From Chitinispirillum sp. (lineage in GTDB: Bacteria > Fibrobacterota > Chitinivibrionia > Chitinivibrionales > Chitinispirillaceae), in NCBI GenBank assembly GCA_007115975.1, contig SKJJ01000032.1, positions 1 through 38,121 on the forward strand: 38,121 bases of DNA, written 5' to 3'. Positions 10,101 to 19,766 of the stretch are shown piece after piece. The position numbers were made by a program, and so were the translations under genes. The notes beneath the pieces were generated by a model, which saw nothing but the letters and a program-made list of their open reading frames with translations, made no database searches and had not been told where the DNA came from. How positions within the stretch are numbered: the first letter of the stretch is position 1; each line of letters starts with the position of its first letter.

Positions 10101-10428
10101 TATCAATGCTAAAATGGTGCCCAAGATCGGCGAAGGCAAACCTGACATTGTCGATCTCATTAAAAATAATGATATCGATTTCATTATCAATGTCCCTGCA
10201 GGAAGGAAATCACAAATAGATTCAAAACCAATACGAAGCGCTGCAATTACCCAGGGAATTCCATATATAACTACCCTTGAAGGTGCACAGGCAGCAATCA
10301 GTGGTATTGACTCCCTCGAACGCACCGGCTTCTCGGTCAAACCAATACAGGAATATGCTGATTTCAAGAGAAACAGGGATGTGGATTTCAGGAAACATAT
10401 TGAAAAAAGAAAACTGATGTGGTACTGA
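7153..10428 (+). CDS. carB: Carbamoyl-phosphate synthase large subunit, first copy
   Basis: The large ATP-grasp subunit makes carbamoyl phosphate from bicarbonate, ammonia and two ATP. Two homologous halves are seen. The first opens with [17 protein letters not shown] and carries [12 protein letters not shown] (about 170) and [19 protein letters not shown]. The second opens with [17 protein letters not shown] and carries [11 protein letters not shown] (about 713) and [16 protein letters not shown]. The last 140 residues form the MGS-like allosteric domain. At 1091 residues it is slightly longer than E. coli CarB (1073). AAGGGA precedes the ATG. Starting 49 bp after carA, it is the natural CarA partner. 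It is clearly diverged from the second carB further on, so the two are not a recent tandem duplication. Confidence 0.97.
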   Translation: MPKRTDIKKVLIIGSGPIIIGQACEFDYSGTQACKALREEGFEVILVNSNPATIMTDPDVADKTYIEPITPEIVEKIIAAERPDAILPTMGGQTGLNTAMELSENGVLERYNVKLIGANELAIKRAEDRCDFKEAIRKIGLDLPKSAFAYNIDEAWEIAKDIGFPLIIRPSFTMGGTGGGIVYDEEDFERAAQYGLHCSRVNEVLIEESIIGWKEYELEIMRDNADNVVIICSIENIDPMGVHTGDSITVAPAQTLTDKQYQQMRDAAIAIIREIGVETGGSNVQFAVSPTDGRMVVIEMNPRVSRSSALASKATGFPIAKFAAKLAVGYTLDEIRNDITKETPASFEPAIDYCVIKIPRFTFEKFPESDPTLGIQMKSVGETMAIGRTFKEALQKGLRGLEIGKTGFQAVVQQLSNQEIMDSLPVPRAERFFLIRLALQNGISVEEIAEKSMIDPWFLHNMKEIVDFENKITPNFLNNKPDLQKKLLRKAKEMGFSDAQLAALTNTDELTFRTFRKKLGIIPTYKLVDTCAAEFEAYTPYYYSTYESEDESTPSDKPKIVILGGGPNRIGQGIEFDYCCCQASFALAELGIESIMVNSNPETVSTDYDTSDKLYFEPLTFEDVMNIIDKEKPAGVIVQFGGQTPLNLAKRLMEAGAPIIGTSVEAIQRAEDRDEFAAMLRKIEVNQPANGIAKSTEEALVIAAKIGYPVLLRPSFVLGGRAMKIVYDDQDLKSFIVEAQAAAENRPVLIDKFIGDAIECDVDAISDGETTMICGIMEHIEEAGIHSGDSACVLPPHTLSDNLIAAIRKITVSIANELKVKGLLNIQFAIKDDQVFVLEVNPRASRTVPFVSKAMGIPWAKIAAKVMAGEKLHNIDDAYERDIDYYAVKESVLPFNKFRGADIILGPEMKSTGEVMGLDKDFGLAFAKSQEAAGNKLPRRGAVFISVKNSMRRNIIFMVKAVAAMGFKIFASEGTWRVLRSSGINAKMVPKIGEGKPDIVDLIKNNDIDFIINVPAGRKSQIDSKPIRSAAITQGIPYITTLEGAQAAISGIDSLERTGFSVKPIQEYADFKRNRDVDFRKHIEKRKLMWY

Positions 10429-10487
10429 AACGGCGCTATTGTATTTACGATTGCATTTGATTTTTAAGATAAAGGAATTCCCCTATA

Positions 10488-12005
10488 ATGCCCTTAGTCA
10501 AAGGTTTTGACAATGAACTCTACCTTCAGCAGCAGCTTGAAGCGATCTCTCAAAGGGTTACGTTTTTTAAGCATAAACTCTATCTTGAGTTTGGTGGAAA
10601 ACTCCTTTTTGATTATCACGCTTCCCGTGTCCTGCCCGGATTTGACCCCAATGTCAAAATGCGCCTGCTCCAAAAACTCAAAGATAATGCAGAGGTCATC
10701 CTCTGTATTTTCGCCGGAGATATCGAACGCAAAAAAGTAAGGGCTGACTTCGGGATCACCTACGATTCCGATGCCCTTAAACTTATTGATGATTTAGGGG
10801 ATTGGGGAGTATCGGTTGCTGCTGTTGTTATAACCAGATATGAACAGCAGAGTGCCGCCAAGGTATTTAAAAGTAAACTTGAAAGAAGAGGTATCAAGGT
10901 ATGTACTCACCAGTTTACAAAAGGCTACCCAACCGATGTTGATACCATTGTAAGCCCCCAGGGCTACGGCGCAAGCCACTACGTTGAAACGACCAAACCC
11001 ATTGTAGTGGTTACGGGGCCCGGACCGGGCAGCGGCAAACTAGCCACCTGCCTCTCCCAACTCTACCATGACCACCAGCGTGGTCTTCAATCAGGATACG
11101 CAAAATTCGAAACATTCCCCATTTGGAATTTGCCACTTAAACACGAAGTAAATGTGGCTTACGAATGCGCTACTGCAGACCTCAAAGACTTTAATCTCAT
11201 TGACCATTTTCATCTTGAAGCATACAACACCAGAGCCATTAGTTATAACCGTGATGCTGATGCCTTTCCTGTCTTGAAAAGAATAATTGAAAAAATCACC
11301 AATAAAGACTCCTTTTACAAGTCCCCCACTGACATGGGAGTCAACAGGGCTGCATTTGGAATTACTGACGACAAGGCTGTACGGCAAGCTGCACGACAGG
11401 AAGTACTTAGAAGATATTTTCGCTCTGCCTGCGAATACGCAATGGGATTAATTGAAAAGGACACTCTTCAGAGAATTGAACTGATTCTGCGTGAACTCAA
11501 TATCACCCAGGAGGAGAGGGTGGTGGTGGTTCCGGCAAGAAAAGCCGCTCATGAAGGACAGAAAAAAGGAAAAGGCAATGAGGGAATTTTCTGCGGAGCG
11601 GCAATAGAGCTTGCCGATGGTTCAATTGTTACAGGGTGCAATTCACCAATGATGCACGCTGCTTCAAGTCTGATACTCAATGCAACCAAAAAACTGGCCA
11701 ACATACCGGAGGAGATGCATCTGCTGCCTCCCAATATCACCCAGTCACTTGCACACCTTAAAACCGATATTCTTGAGGGGAAAAAGGTGAGCCTGGATCT
11801 GGATGAAACACTTATTGCTCTTGCGATAAGTGCCATAGCAAATCCGGCAGCTGAAATTGCACTTAACAAAATAAAAGAACTGAGAAATTGTGAAGTTCAT
11901 ATGACACATATACCAACACCCGGAGATGAAGCCGGGTTGAGAAAACTGGGAGTCAATTTAACCAGTGACCCGGATTTTTCAACCAAATCTCTGTTTGTAA
12001 CTTAA
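10488..12005 (+). CDS. DUF1846 family protein of unknown function
   Basis: I recognise the DUF1846 family, about 500 residues and uncharacterised. The N-terminal half contains a glycine-rich loop, GPGPGSGK (177-184), that fits a Walker A-like P-loop and is followed by [10 protein letters not shown]. The strings [26 protein letters not shown] and [18 protein letters not shown] appear in shortened form in family members I remember. No signal peptide or membrane segment is visible, so it should be cytoplasmic. It sits 59 bp after carB and 22 bp before pyrG, so it is almost certainly co-transcribed with pyrimidine and purine enzymes. A nucleotide-binding or metabolic role is inferred from the loop and context only; no reaction can be assigned. 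Confidence 0.9.
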   Translation: MPLVKGFDNELYLQQQLEAISQRVTFFKHKLYLEFGGKLLFDYHASRVLPGFDPNVKMRLLQKLKDNAEVILCIFAGDIERKKVRADFGITYDSDALKLIDDLGDWGVSVAAVVITRYEQQSAAKVFKSKLERRGIKVCTHQFTKGYPTDVDTIVSPQGYGASHYVETTKPIVVVTGPGPGSGKLATCLSQLYHDHQRGLQSGYAKFETFPIWNLPLKHEVNVAYECATADLKDFNLIDHFHLEAYNTRAISYNRDADAFPVLKRIIEKITNKDSFYKSPTDMGVNRAAFGITDDKAVRQAARQEVLRRYFRSACEYAMGLIEKDTLQRIELILRELNITQEERVVVVPARKAAHEGQKKGKGNEGIFCGAAIELADGSIVTGCNSPMMHAASSLILNATKKLANIPEEMHLLPPNITQSLAHLKTDILEGKKVSLDLDETLIALAISAIANPAAEIALNKIKELRNCEVHMTHIPTPGDEAGLRKLGVNLTSDPDFSTKSLFVT

Positions 12006-12027
12006 ACGGAAAATACAGGAGCAAAAT

Positions 12028-13638
12028 ATGCCGAAATTCATTTTCGTAACCGGAGGAGTTGTTTCATCTCTTGGGAAAGGTATCACCGCTGCATCCATCG
12101 GCCTACTTCTCAAATCACGGGGAGTCAGTGTCGTTCACCAGAAGTTTGACCCCTACCTCAATGTTGATCCCGGCACTATGAACCCCTATCAGCACGGTGA
12201 GGTATACGTCACTGATGATGGAACAGAAACCGATCTTGACCTGGGTCACTACGAACGGTTTACCGGTGTCACCACTAATCGAAACTGCAATTACACTACC
12301 GGCCGCATTTACGACAGCATTATTAAAAAAGAGAGAAGGGGTGACTATCTTGGCGCTACGGTTCAGGTTGTTCCCCATGTTACAAGCGAGATCTGTGATT
12401 CTATCAGATCAGTTGTTGAACCGGGAGTTGACGTCGTAATAAGCGAAATTGGCGGAACGGTCGGTGATATAGAAAGCCTGCCGTTTCTGGAGGCTCTGAG
12501 ACAGTTCAGACAGATTGAAGGAAAAAACAACGTCCTGTTCATTCACGTTACCCTCATACCCTTTTTGCATAAAGCCGGCGAAGTGAAAACAAAGCCAACC
12601 CAGCACTCTGTTGGTAGGCTCAGAGAAATCGGTATCATACCCGATATCCTTGTATGCCGAACAGAAATGCACCTTGACAAAGACGTTAGAGATAAAATCG
12701 CACTCTTTTGCAATGTCGACAAAGAAGCGGTGATAGAGGCATTTGACGTTCAAGATACAATCTATGAGGTGCCCCTTGAGCTGGCGGCACAAAATATCGA
12801 CAACGTAATTATGGACTCCCTGGGGCTCAGAGCTGGAAGAAGAGATCTTAAGCCATGGCGGGAATACATAGAAAACGTAAAGAATGCTGCTCATCAGATT
12901 AATATCGCCGTTGTTGGAAAGTACAGTGAGCTTATCGATGCATACAAATCAATACGGGAGGCTCTCAACCACGCAGGAGCGGCACACAGCACTGAGGTAT
13001 CTGTTATATGTATCTCCTCTGAAGAGATCGAAAGTCTGGGCGCTGAAAAACTACTCGGTAATATGGATGGAATACTTGTGCCCGGAGGCTTTGGTTCACG
13101 AGGGGTTGAGGGGAAAATTCAAGCCATAGAGTACGCCAGAGAAAAAAATGTTCCTTTTTTTGGTATCTGTCTTGGAATGCAAATGGCAGTAATTGAGTTT
13201 GCAAGAAACGTTCTTGGGCTGAAAAAAGCCGACAGTCTTGAAAATGAACCCCAAACACCTGATCCAGTTATTCACCTTATGGAGGAACAGAAAAAAGTGA
13301 TGAACCTGGGCGGTTCAATGCGCCTTGGTGCATTTCCATGCTCTTTGGTGGACAACTCGGTAGCAAAAAAGTGCTATGGAACAATAGCAATCTCTGAACG
13401 ACACCGACACCGATTCGAGTTCAATAACGCTTATAAAGAGGAATTCGAAAAAGCTGGTATGTGTATCAGCGGAACCTCTCCCGATGGGATGCTTGTTGAA
13501 ATCGTTGAGATTAAAGAACACCCATGGTTTGTTGCCTCACAGTTTCACCCCGAGTTCAAATCAAGGCCGGTGAAACCACACCCTTTATTCAGCGGTTTTG
13601 TCGGAGCAGCATTGAACAATAAAATATCTGTACAGTAA
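12028..13638 (+). CDS. pyrG: CTP synthase
   Basis: It aminates UTP to CTP with glutamine and ATP. The N-terminal synthetase domain starts [14 protein letters not shown] and carries [25 protein letters not shown] substrate residues. The C-terminal class I amidotransferase domain has nucleophile C381 in FGICLGMQ and the His/Glu pair in SQFHPEF. At 536 residues it matches the family. A Shine-Dalgarno (CAGGAG) precedes the ATG. It is the fourth gene of the operon and, like carA, an ammonia-channelling glutamine enzyme. Position and length give no sign of truncation. Confidence 0.98.
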   Translation: MPKFIFVTGGVVSSLGKGITAASIGLLLKSRGVSVVHQKFDPYLNVDPGTMNPYQHGEVYVTDDGTETDLDLGHYERFTGVTTNRNCNYTTGRIYDSIIKKERRGDYLGATVQVVPHVTSEICDSIRSVVEPGVDVVISEIGGTVGDIESLPFLEALRQFRQIEGKNNVLFIHVTLIPFLHKAGEVKTKPTQHSVGRLREIGIIPDILVCRTEMHLDKDVRDKIALFCNVDKEAVIEAFDVQDTIYEVPLELAAQNIDNVIMDSLGLRAGRRDLKPWREYIENVKNAAHQINIAVVGKYSELIDAYKSIREALNHAGAAHSTEVSVICISSEEIESLGAEKLLGNMDGILVPGGFGSRGVEGKIQAIEYAREKNVPFFGICLGMQMAVIEFARNVLGLKKADSLENEPQTPDPVIHLMEEQKKVMNLGGSMRLGAFPCSLVDNSVAKKCYGTIAISERHRHRFEFNNAYKEEFEKAGMCISGTSPDGMLVEIVEIKEHPWFVASQFHPEFKSRPVKPHPLFSGFVGAALNNKISVQ

Positions 13639-13672
13639 TTGTGGATTTTTAAAAAACGTTTAGGAGATCTTC

Positions 13673-15085
13673 ATGAGCGGCTTTTTCGGAGTACTGTCCA
13701 ACAGCAACGGACCATGCGCAACTCACCTTTTTTACGGAACCGATTATCACAGTCACCTCGGAACCAAAAGAGGGGGACTGGCAACTTTCAACGGCTCCAC
13801 TTTTTCCAGAGTCATTCATGACATTTCCAACGCCCAATTCAGAAGTAAATTCGATGAGGATGTCGGGAAGCTAAAGGGAAAAATAGGAATAGGGGTTATA
13901 AGTGATTTTGAAGATCAACCACTGATCATAGGTTCTCATCTTGGTATCTATGCAATCAGTACCGTGGGACATATTGCAAATGCAAATGCTCTGGCTAAAA
14001 AGGTCTATAAAAAAAATTCTGTCCATTTTTCTGAAATGAGCGGAAAAGGAATCAACCCCACCGAACTTACTGCGGTGCTTATCAATCAGCAAGAAAGCTT
14101 CAAAGAGGGCATACTCTACGCACAGGAGCAGATTGAAGGCTCTTCATCAATGCTGATCATGACCCCAAAGGGGATCTATGCAGTACGCGACCGCTTGGGA
14201 AGAACCCCGGTAATTATCGGTAAAGGTGAAGGTGGCTATGCCGTTACCATGGAAACCTGTGCTTTTTACAATTTAGGGTATGTCGTTGAAAGGGAACTGG
14301 GGCCGGGGGAAGCGGTCTTTATTACCAATGATGGTATCGAGCAGATAATAGAACCCCGGGACAACATGCAGATTTGCTCTTTTCTCTGGATTTACTACGG
14401 ATATCCCGCCAGTGATTATGAGAATATAAATGTAGAGCACTCCCGCTACCGATGCGGTGCGGCACTTGCAGCAAAAGAAAGTTTGGATGTTGACTTTGTC
14501 GCTGGCATTCCAGATTCCGGAATCGCACATGCCCTTGGATACGCTCAGAAGGCCGGTATTTCCTATAGCAGACCATTTGTTAAATACACCCCCACCTGGG
14601 CAAGAAGTTTCATGCCACAAAATCAGTCGGTACGGGAGTTGGTCGCCAAAATGAAACTGATTCCCATCAAGAAATTAACGTCAAACAAAAAAATACTATT
14701 CTGTGATGACTCAATCGTACGAGGCACTCAACTCAAAGATACCCTGCAACGATTGTACGACTACGGCGCTAAAGAGATACACATGCGCCCAGCCTGTCCA
14801 CCGCTTCTGTTTGGATGTAAGTTCCTTAACTTCTCAAGATCAAAATCTGAAATGGACCTTGCAACCAGAAAAGTCATCAGGCAGATCGAAGGAAACAACA
14901 ACTGTTCTATTGAAAAATATACCGATGAAAACTCTGATCAGTATAACCTGATGATAGAAACTATCAGAAAAAACATGGGACTGACATCGCTTATATACCA
15001 AAAACTTGATGATATGACAGAAGCTATTAACCTTCCGGCCGAAAAGCTATGCACGTACTGCTGGAATGGGTGTGAGAAGAAATAA
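13673..15085 (+). CDS. PurF-like phosphoribosyltransferase lacking glutaminase catalytic residues
   Basis: The fold is that of amidophosphoribosyltransferase: an N-terminal Ntn-like domain and a C-terminal PRTase with the PRPP loop ILFCDDSIVRGTQ (about 341). Fe-S-type cysteines remain in QICSFLW, CPPLLFGC and the C-terminal CTYC (C460, C463). The N terminus reads MSGFFGV, so the usual nucleophile CGIFGV is Ser2. The motif expected as NRYST is VISDF, the HNGNL motif is gone, and TDTEV reads NPTEL. The glutamine site is therefore missing. It may use free ammonia, take ammonia from a partner, or be regulatory. From memory, similar proteins annotated as amidophosphoribosyltransferase occur in other anaerobes. 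AGGAGA precedes the ATG. A canonical purF lies two genes downstream. Confidence 0.88.
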   Translation: MSGFFGVLSNSNGPCATHLFYGTDYHSHLGTKRGGLATFNGSTFSRVIHDISNAQFRSKFDEDVGKLKGKIGIGVISDFEDQPLIIGSHLGIYAISTVGHIANANALAKKVYKKNSVHFSEMSGKGINPTELTAVLINQQESFKEGILYAQEQIEGSSSMLIMTPKGIYAVRDRLGRTPVIIGKGEGGYAVTMETCAFYNLGYVVERELGPGEAVFITNDGIEQIIEPRDNMQICSFLWIYYGYPASDYENINVEHSRYRCGAALAAKESLDVDFVAGIPDSGIAHALGYAQKAGISYSRPFVKYTPTWARSFMPQNQSVRELVAKMKLIPIKKLTSNKKILFCDDSIVRGTQLKDTLQRLYDYGAKEIHMRPACPPLLFGCKFLNFSRSKSEMDLATRKVIRQIEGNNNCSIEKYTDENSDQYNLMIETIRKNMGLTSLIYQKLDDMTEAINLPAEKLCTYCWNGCEKK

Positions 15086-15133
15086 ACGCAGATTAACTAC
15101 TATTTTTTAAAAAGAGAAAGGTGGTACCCTCTC

Positions 15134-18100
15134 ATGCCAAGGCGAGATGACATTGAGAAGATAATAATAATCGGTTCTGGCCCTATTATTATTGGACAAG
15201 CTTGTGAATTCGATTACTCCGGAACACAAGCCTGTAAGGCGTTGCGGTCGATGGGATACAAGGTGGTGCTTGTTAACTCTAATCCGGCAACCATTATGAC
15301 CGACCCGGTTATGGCCGATGCCACTTATATTGAGCCGCTTAATGTCCAATCCCTTACCAGAATTATTGACAAAGAACGTCCCGATGCGCTTTTGCCCAAC
15401 CTGGGTGGTCAATGTGGACTCAATCTCTCTTTGCAGCTTGCAAAAGAGGGCATTCTTGATAAATTTAACGTAGAAATTATCGGCGTGGATCTTGACGCCA
15501 TTGAACGTGGGGAAGACCGCATACTGTTCAAGGAACAGATGGCCAAACTGGGAATTGAGATGGCCAAAAGCGAAGCGGTATACTCTGTTGAAGATGCAGA
15601 GAAAATTGCTGCTGAGCTTGGTTATCCCATTGTAATACGTCCCGCTTACACTATGGGGGGCACCGGTGGAGGGTTGGTCTACAATGTCGAGGAGCTTAGA
15701 ACGATCGCCAGCAGAGGACTTGCTGCAAGTATGATTGGACAGATTCTTGTCGAAGAGTCGGTACTTGGCTGGGAAGAGCTGGAACTTGAAATCGTTAGAG
15801 ACTCAAAAGGACAAATGATTACCATATGCTTTATAGAAAATGTTGATCCGATGGGTGTTCATACCGGTGACTCTTTCTGTACCGCACCAATGCTCACTAT
15901 CAGCCAAGAAGTACAGCAGCGGCTGCAAAAACACGCCTACGACATCGTTGAATCTGTCAACGTGATCGGTGGAACCAACACTCAGTTTGCTCACGATCCC
16001 AAAACCGGCCGCATCGTAATTATCGAAATCAACCCTAGAACATCACGCTCATCGGCCCTGGCATCAAAGGCAACAGGATTCCCGATAGCACTTATTTCAG
16101 CAAAACTGGCAGCTGGTATGACTCTCGATGAGATCCCCTACTGGAAAGGCGGCACCCTCGACCAGTACAAACCATCAGGAGATTATGTGGTGGTTAAATT
16201 CGCCAGATGGGCTTTTGAGAAATTTAAAAAAGCCGAGGATAAACTCGGCACTCAAATGAAAGCTGTCGGTGAAGCCATGAGTATTGGTAAAAACTACAAG
16301 GAGGCATTCCAGAAAGCTATCAGATCTCTTGAAATAGGAAGATACGGCCTGGGTTTTGCCAAAAACTTTAACGCTCTGCCCCTTAACCAACTTATGGATA
16401 TGCTAATTGAGCCAACCAGCGAGCGCCATTTTATAATGTATGAGGCGTTAAGAAAAGGTGCTGGCGTTGAACAGATCCATGATGTAACATCCGTTAAACC
16501 ATGGTTCATTCAGGAAATGAAGGATTTGGTTGACCTTGAGGAAGAAATTATTAAATACAAAGGTAAAGAGCTGCCTCAGGAGTTACTCACGAAAGCAAAA
16601 CAGTGGGGATTTTCAGACAAATACCTTGCAAAAATTCTTGATAGTTCCGAAGACAAGCTGCGTCAAAAGCGTCTTGACGCTGGCTTAAAGGGCGGATGGG
16701 ATGAAATCCGTGTTAGCGGAGCTAAAAATGAATCCTACTACTACTCCTCCATGAACACCGATAAGGAATTTCCTGTCGAAAGAAGCAAAAATAAAGTAAT
16801 GATCCTTGGAGGAGGGCCCAACCGTATCGGGCAGGGAATAGAATTCGATTACTGTTGTGTCCACGCAGCTTTCGCCCTTAGAGATATGGGAATCAGCACT
16901 GTAATGGTTAACTGTAATCCGGAAACCGTTTCCACCGATTACGACACCTCCGACAGACTCTACTTTGAACCCCTTACAGTTGAAAATGTGTTAACTATTT
17001 ACGAAAAAGAGAAACCGGATGGTGTAATAGTCCAGTTTGGCGGACAGACACCTCTTAACCTGGCCAATGATCTGGAAAAAGCAGGCGTAACCATACTTGG
17101 TACCCCGCCCGATCAGATTGACCTCTCCGAAGACCGTGACCGCTTTGGTCAGATGATGGTACAGCTCAAAATCCCAATGCCTCCATCAGCAATGGCGGTA
17201 AATGTGGACGAAGCACTTGATGCTGCCAGAAAAATCGGGTATCCGGTTATGGTTCGTCCATCCTATGTTCTTGGCGGAAGAGGGATGGAAATTGTGCACG
17301 ATAATGAGATGCTTAAGGAATACATGGCACTCGCTGTAGGTGTTACTCCTGAAAGGCCAATTCTTATCGATAAGTTTCTTGAGAATGCAATCGAAGCAGA
17401 AGCTGATGCACTCTGCGACGGGCAGGAAGTTTACATCCCTGCTGTTATGGAGCATATCGAGCAGGCCGGTATACACTCTGGCGATTCCGCTTGTGTCATT
17501 CCCCCGGTGAGTATCCCCGAAAAGCATCTGGATACAATCCGTGAGTACACAAAACGTATTACCCGCAAACTCAAGGTCATCGGTCTAATGAATATGCAGT
17601 ATGCAATCTATAATGATACGGTGTATGTGCTGGAAGCAAACCCAAGAGCATCCAGAACGGTACCGGTCGTTTCAAAGGTCTGCAATATCTACATGGCAAG
17701 AATTGCCACCGAACTGATGATGGGTAAAAAGATTGTGGAACTGGATCTCAAAGAATCTCCTATCGCACATTACGGTGTTAAAGAAGCAGTTTTCCCATTC
17801 CAAATGTTCTCTGAAGTTGATCCTGTCCTGGGACCTGAAATGCGTTCCACCGGGGAGGTACTTGGAATAGCAGAAGAATTCGGACTCGCTTTCTTCAAAG
17901 CACAGGAAGGGGCTAACCAAAGTCTGCCACTCAATGGCACCGTTCTTATGAGTGTGTCAAATGCACAACAAACCATTCTGGCAAAGGTTGCCAAGCGGTT
18001 TTCAGAATTGAATTTCAAAATATTGGCTACCGAGGGGACCCATCGGTACCTGAAAGAAAACGGTGTTGAGAGTCAGATGGTCAATAAACTTCACCAGGGA

Positions 18101-18349
18101 AGACCAAATATTGTTGACTATATCACCAATAAGGAAATTCAGCTGATTATTAATACACCGGTCGGAAAAATGAGTCAATACGACGACTCCTACATACGTA
18201 AAGCAGCTATCAAGCACAGATTACCTTACATTACTACAATGGCAGCCGCTGCTGCAGCTGTAAATGGAATATCCGACCGGCTCAATAAACCCGTAACCAC
18301 ACACTCTCTTCAGGAACTCAACTGCCCTGAAAAAAGTGATGTCCTATAA
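15134..18349 (+). CDS. carB: Carbamoyl-phosphate synthase large subunit, second copy
   Basis: A second full-length CarB, 1071 residues. Both ATP-grasp halves are intact: [12 protein letters not shown] (about 169) with [19 protein letters not shown], and [17 protein letters not shown] with RPSYVLGGRGM (about 707) and [16 protein letters not shown]. The MGS-like C-terminal domain ends with YITTMAAAAAAVNGIS, where the first copy has [16 protein letters not shown]. No second carA accompanies it, so it must share CarA, use free ammonia, or take ammonia from a neighbour. It lies between the two PurF-type genes in the same operon. Copies specialised for arginine and pyrimidine synthesis are one explanation, but regulator-binding residues cannot be assigned by eye. 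Confidence 0.95.
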   Translation: MPRRDDIEKIIIIGSGPIIIGQACEFDYSGTQACKALRSMGYKVVLVNSNPATIMTDPVMADATYIEPLNVQSLTRIIDKERPDALLPNLGGQCGLNLSLQLAKEGILDKFNVEIIGVDLDAIERGEDRILFKEQMAKLGIEMAKSEAVYSVEDAEKIAAELGYPIVIRPAYTMGGTGGGLVYNVEELRTIASRGLAASMIGQILVEESVLGWEELELEIVRDSKGQMITICFIENVDPMGVHTGDSFCTAPMLTISQEVQQRLQKHAYDIVESVNVIGGTNTQFAHDPKTGRIVIIEINPRTSRSSALASKATGFPIALISAKLAAGMTLDEIPYWKGGTLDQYKPSGDYVVVKFARWAFEKFKKAEDKLGTQMKAVGEAMSIGKNYKEAFQKAIRSLEIGRYGLGFAKNFNALPLNQLMDMLIEPTSERHFIMYEALRKGAGVEQIHDVTSVKPWFIQEMKDLVDLEEEIIKYKGKELPQELLTKAKQWGFSDKYLAKILDSSEDKLRQKRLDAGLKGGWDEIRVSGAKNESYYYSSMNTDKEFPVERSKNKVMILGGGPNRIGQGIEFDYCCVHAAFALRDMGISTVMVNCNPETVSTDYDTSDRLYFEPLTVENVLTIYEKEKPDGVIVQFGGQTPLNLANDLEKAGVTILGTPPDQIDLSEDRDRFGQMMVQLKIPMPPSAMAVNVDEALDAARKIGYPVMVRPSYVLGGRGMEIVHDNEMLKEYMALAVGVTPERPILIDKFLENAIEAEADALCDGQEVYIPAVMEHIEQAGIHSGDSACVIPPVSIPEKHLDTIREYTKRITRKLKVIGLMNMQYAIYNDTVYVLEANPRASRTVPVVSKVCNIYMARIATELMMGKKIVELDLKESPIAHYGVKEAVFPFQMFSEVDPVLGPEMRSTGEVLGIAEEFGLAFFKAQEGANQSLPLNGTVLMSVSNAQQTILAKVAKRFSELNFKILATEGTHRYLKENGVESQMVNKLHQGRPNIVDYITNKEIQLIINTPVGKMSQYDDSYIRKAAIKHRLPYITTMAAAAAAVNGISDRLNKPVTTHSLQELNCPEKSDVL

Positions 18350-18375
18350 TCTGCTAATTAAGGAACTACAAAACT

Positions 18376-19728
18376 ATGAGCGAAATGTATGAAGAGTGCG
18401 GCATTTTCGGTGTCTATAATAACCCCCAGGCTGCTCACCTAACCTACCTTGGGTTGTACGCACTGCAACACAGAGGACAGGAAAGCTCGGGTATTGCCGT
18501 CAGGGATTCAGAGATTTCCGTTTACAAAGGAATGGGACTGGTTAGTCATGTCTTTAAACATCATGAAGTACTCGACCGGCTCAAAGGGAACTGCGCCATT
18601 GGACACAACCGCTATTCCACTACCGGATCGTCTTCACTCGAAAATGCACAGCCGATACTGATTAATTGCCGAATCGGACAAATCGCAGGGGTGCACAATG
18701 GTAACCTCACCAATGCTGACTCGCTTAAACACTGGATGGTCAAGGATGGCTCGATCTTTATGTCAACGACCGACACAGAAGTTATAATGCACCTTATTGC
18801 CAAGTCAAAGCGAGACTCCGTTGATTCAATGATTCTTGATTCCTTATCGGGGTTAAAAGGTGCATACTCTCTGATTTTCATGACTCAAGACGCCCTCTAT
18901 GGTGCACGTGATCCGGCCGGAATACGCCCCCTTATCATAGGTGAAATGAATGGCAGCTTCTTTCTCTCATCTGAGACCTGTGCCTTTGATCTTGTTGACG
19001 CTACAATGGTTAGAGAAGTCGAGCCCGGGGAGATGGTTCGCATCGATAGCCAGGGAATCACATCCTTTACGATCCCCACATTCGAACCATCAGTCAAGCT
19101 CGCGCACTGTGTCTTTGAATTTATCTACTTTTCACGACCCGACAGCTTTCTTTTCGGAAGAAATGTCGATATCGTCAGAAGAAAACTGGGACGCCAGCTG
19201 GCAATGGAACACCCGGTGCCTGATGCTGATGTGGTTATTGGAGTACCCGATTCAGCCACAACAGCCGCTCTGGGTTTTTCTGAGGCCAGCGGCACAAAGT
19301 TTGACATCGGACTTATTCGTAACCACTACATCGGACGCACCTTCATTCATCCTGCTCAGGATGGAAGAGACTTCGGGGTTAAAATAAAATTCAACCCGGT
19401 CAAAGGAGTTCTCAAGGGGAAAAATGTCGTGGTGGTAGACGATTCGGTTGTACGGGGAACAACAATGAAAAAAATTATCCGACTGATCAAAACAGCCGAA
19501 CCCGCAACGATCCATCTGCGCATATCCTCTCCTCCAATAACCTGTCCCTGTTTTTTCGGTATCGATTTACCCGAAAAAAGTCAGCTTATCGCTGCTGGGC
19601 AAAGCGTTGAAAGCATAAGGGATTTCTTTGAGGTGGATTCTTTGGGTTATCTATCAATAGAAGGGATGCTTTCTGTTATGCCAGAACCAGAAACCAATTT
19701 TTGCACAAAGTGTTTCGGGGGACAGTAG
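18376..19728 (+). CDS. purF: Amidophosphoribosyltransferase, canonical Fe-S type
   Basis: It catalyses the first step of purine synthesis, PRPP plus glutamine to phosphoribosylamine. A seven-residue propeptide precedes the nucleophile C8 (CGIFGVY), as in self-processing Bacillus-type enzymes. The glutamine site is intact: GHNRYSTTG, GVHNGNLTN and TDTEV. The PRTase part has RTFIHPAQ and the PRPP loop VVVVDDSVVRGTT (about 351). Cysteines in AHCVFEF, PCFFGID and C443-T-K-C446 fit the 4Fe-4S ligands of this class. At 450 residues it is normal. It starts 26 bp after the second carB and is the last gene of the operon. Confidence 0.97.
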   Translation: MSEMYEECGIFGVYNNPQAAHLTYLGLYALQHRGQESSGIAVRDSEISVYKGMGLVSHVFKHHEVLDRLKGNCAIGHNRYSTTGSSSLENAQPILINCRIGQIAGVHNGNLTNADSLKHWMVKDGSIFMSTTDTEVIMHLIAKSKRDSVDSMILDSLSGLKGAYSLIFMTQDALYGARDPAGIRPLIIGEMNGSFFLSSETCAFDLVDATMVREVEPGEMVRIDSQGITSFTIPTFEPSVKLAHCVFEFIYFSRPDSFLFGRNVDIVRRKLGRQLAMEHPVPDADVVIGVPDSATTAALGFSEASGTKFDIGLIRNHYIGRTFIHPAQDGRDFGVKIKFNPVKGVLKGKNVVVVDDSVVRGTTMKKIIRLIKTAEPATIHLRISSPPITCPCFFGIDLPEKSQLIAAGQSVESIRDFFEVDSLGYLSIEGMLSVMPEPETNFCTKCFGGQ

Positions 19729-19742
19729 TACAGGTAGAATGT

Positions 19743-19766
19743 AGAGGGAAGAGTTATCTTCCCTCT
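19743..19766. terminator. Convergent-gene hairpin after purF
   Basis: AGAGGGAA (19743-19750) pairs perfectly with TTCCCTCT (19759-19766) around an 8-nt loop, 15 bp after the purF stop. It overlaps the last codons of the opposing metallophosphoesterase gene. No T-run follows on either strand, so it is only a possible, non-canonical terminator or a transcript-end stabiliser. Confidence 0.4.

Noticed and set aside
9807..10367. Long minus-strand open frame inside carB-1
   Set aside because: It lies antisense to the conserved allosteric domain of CarB; no ribosome-binding site and no domain. It is a shadow of codon bias.
12409..12894. Minus-strand open frame of 161 codons inside pyrG
   Set aside because: Fully antisense to an essential conserved enzyme, with atypical amino-acid content.
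15134..18349. Recent duplication of carB
   Set aside because: The two copies differ along their whole length, in their C-terminal domains and in size, so they are old paralogues, not a recent tandem duplication or an assembly artefact.
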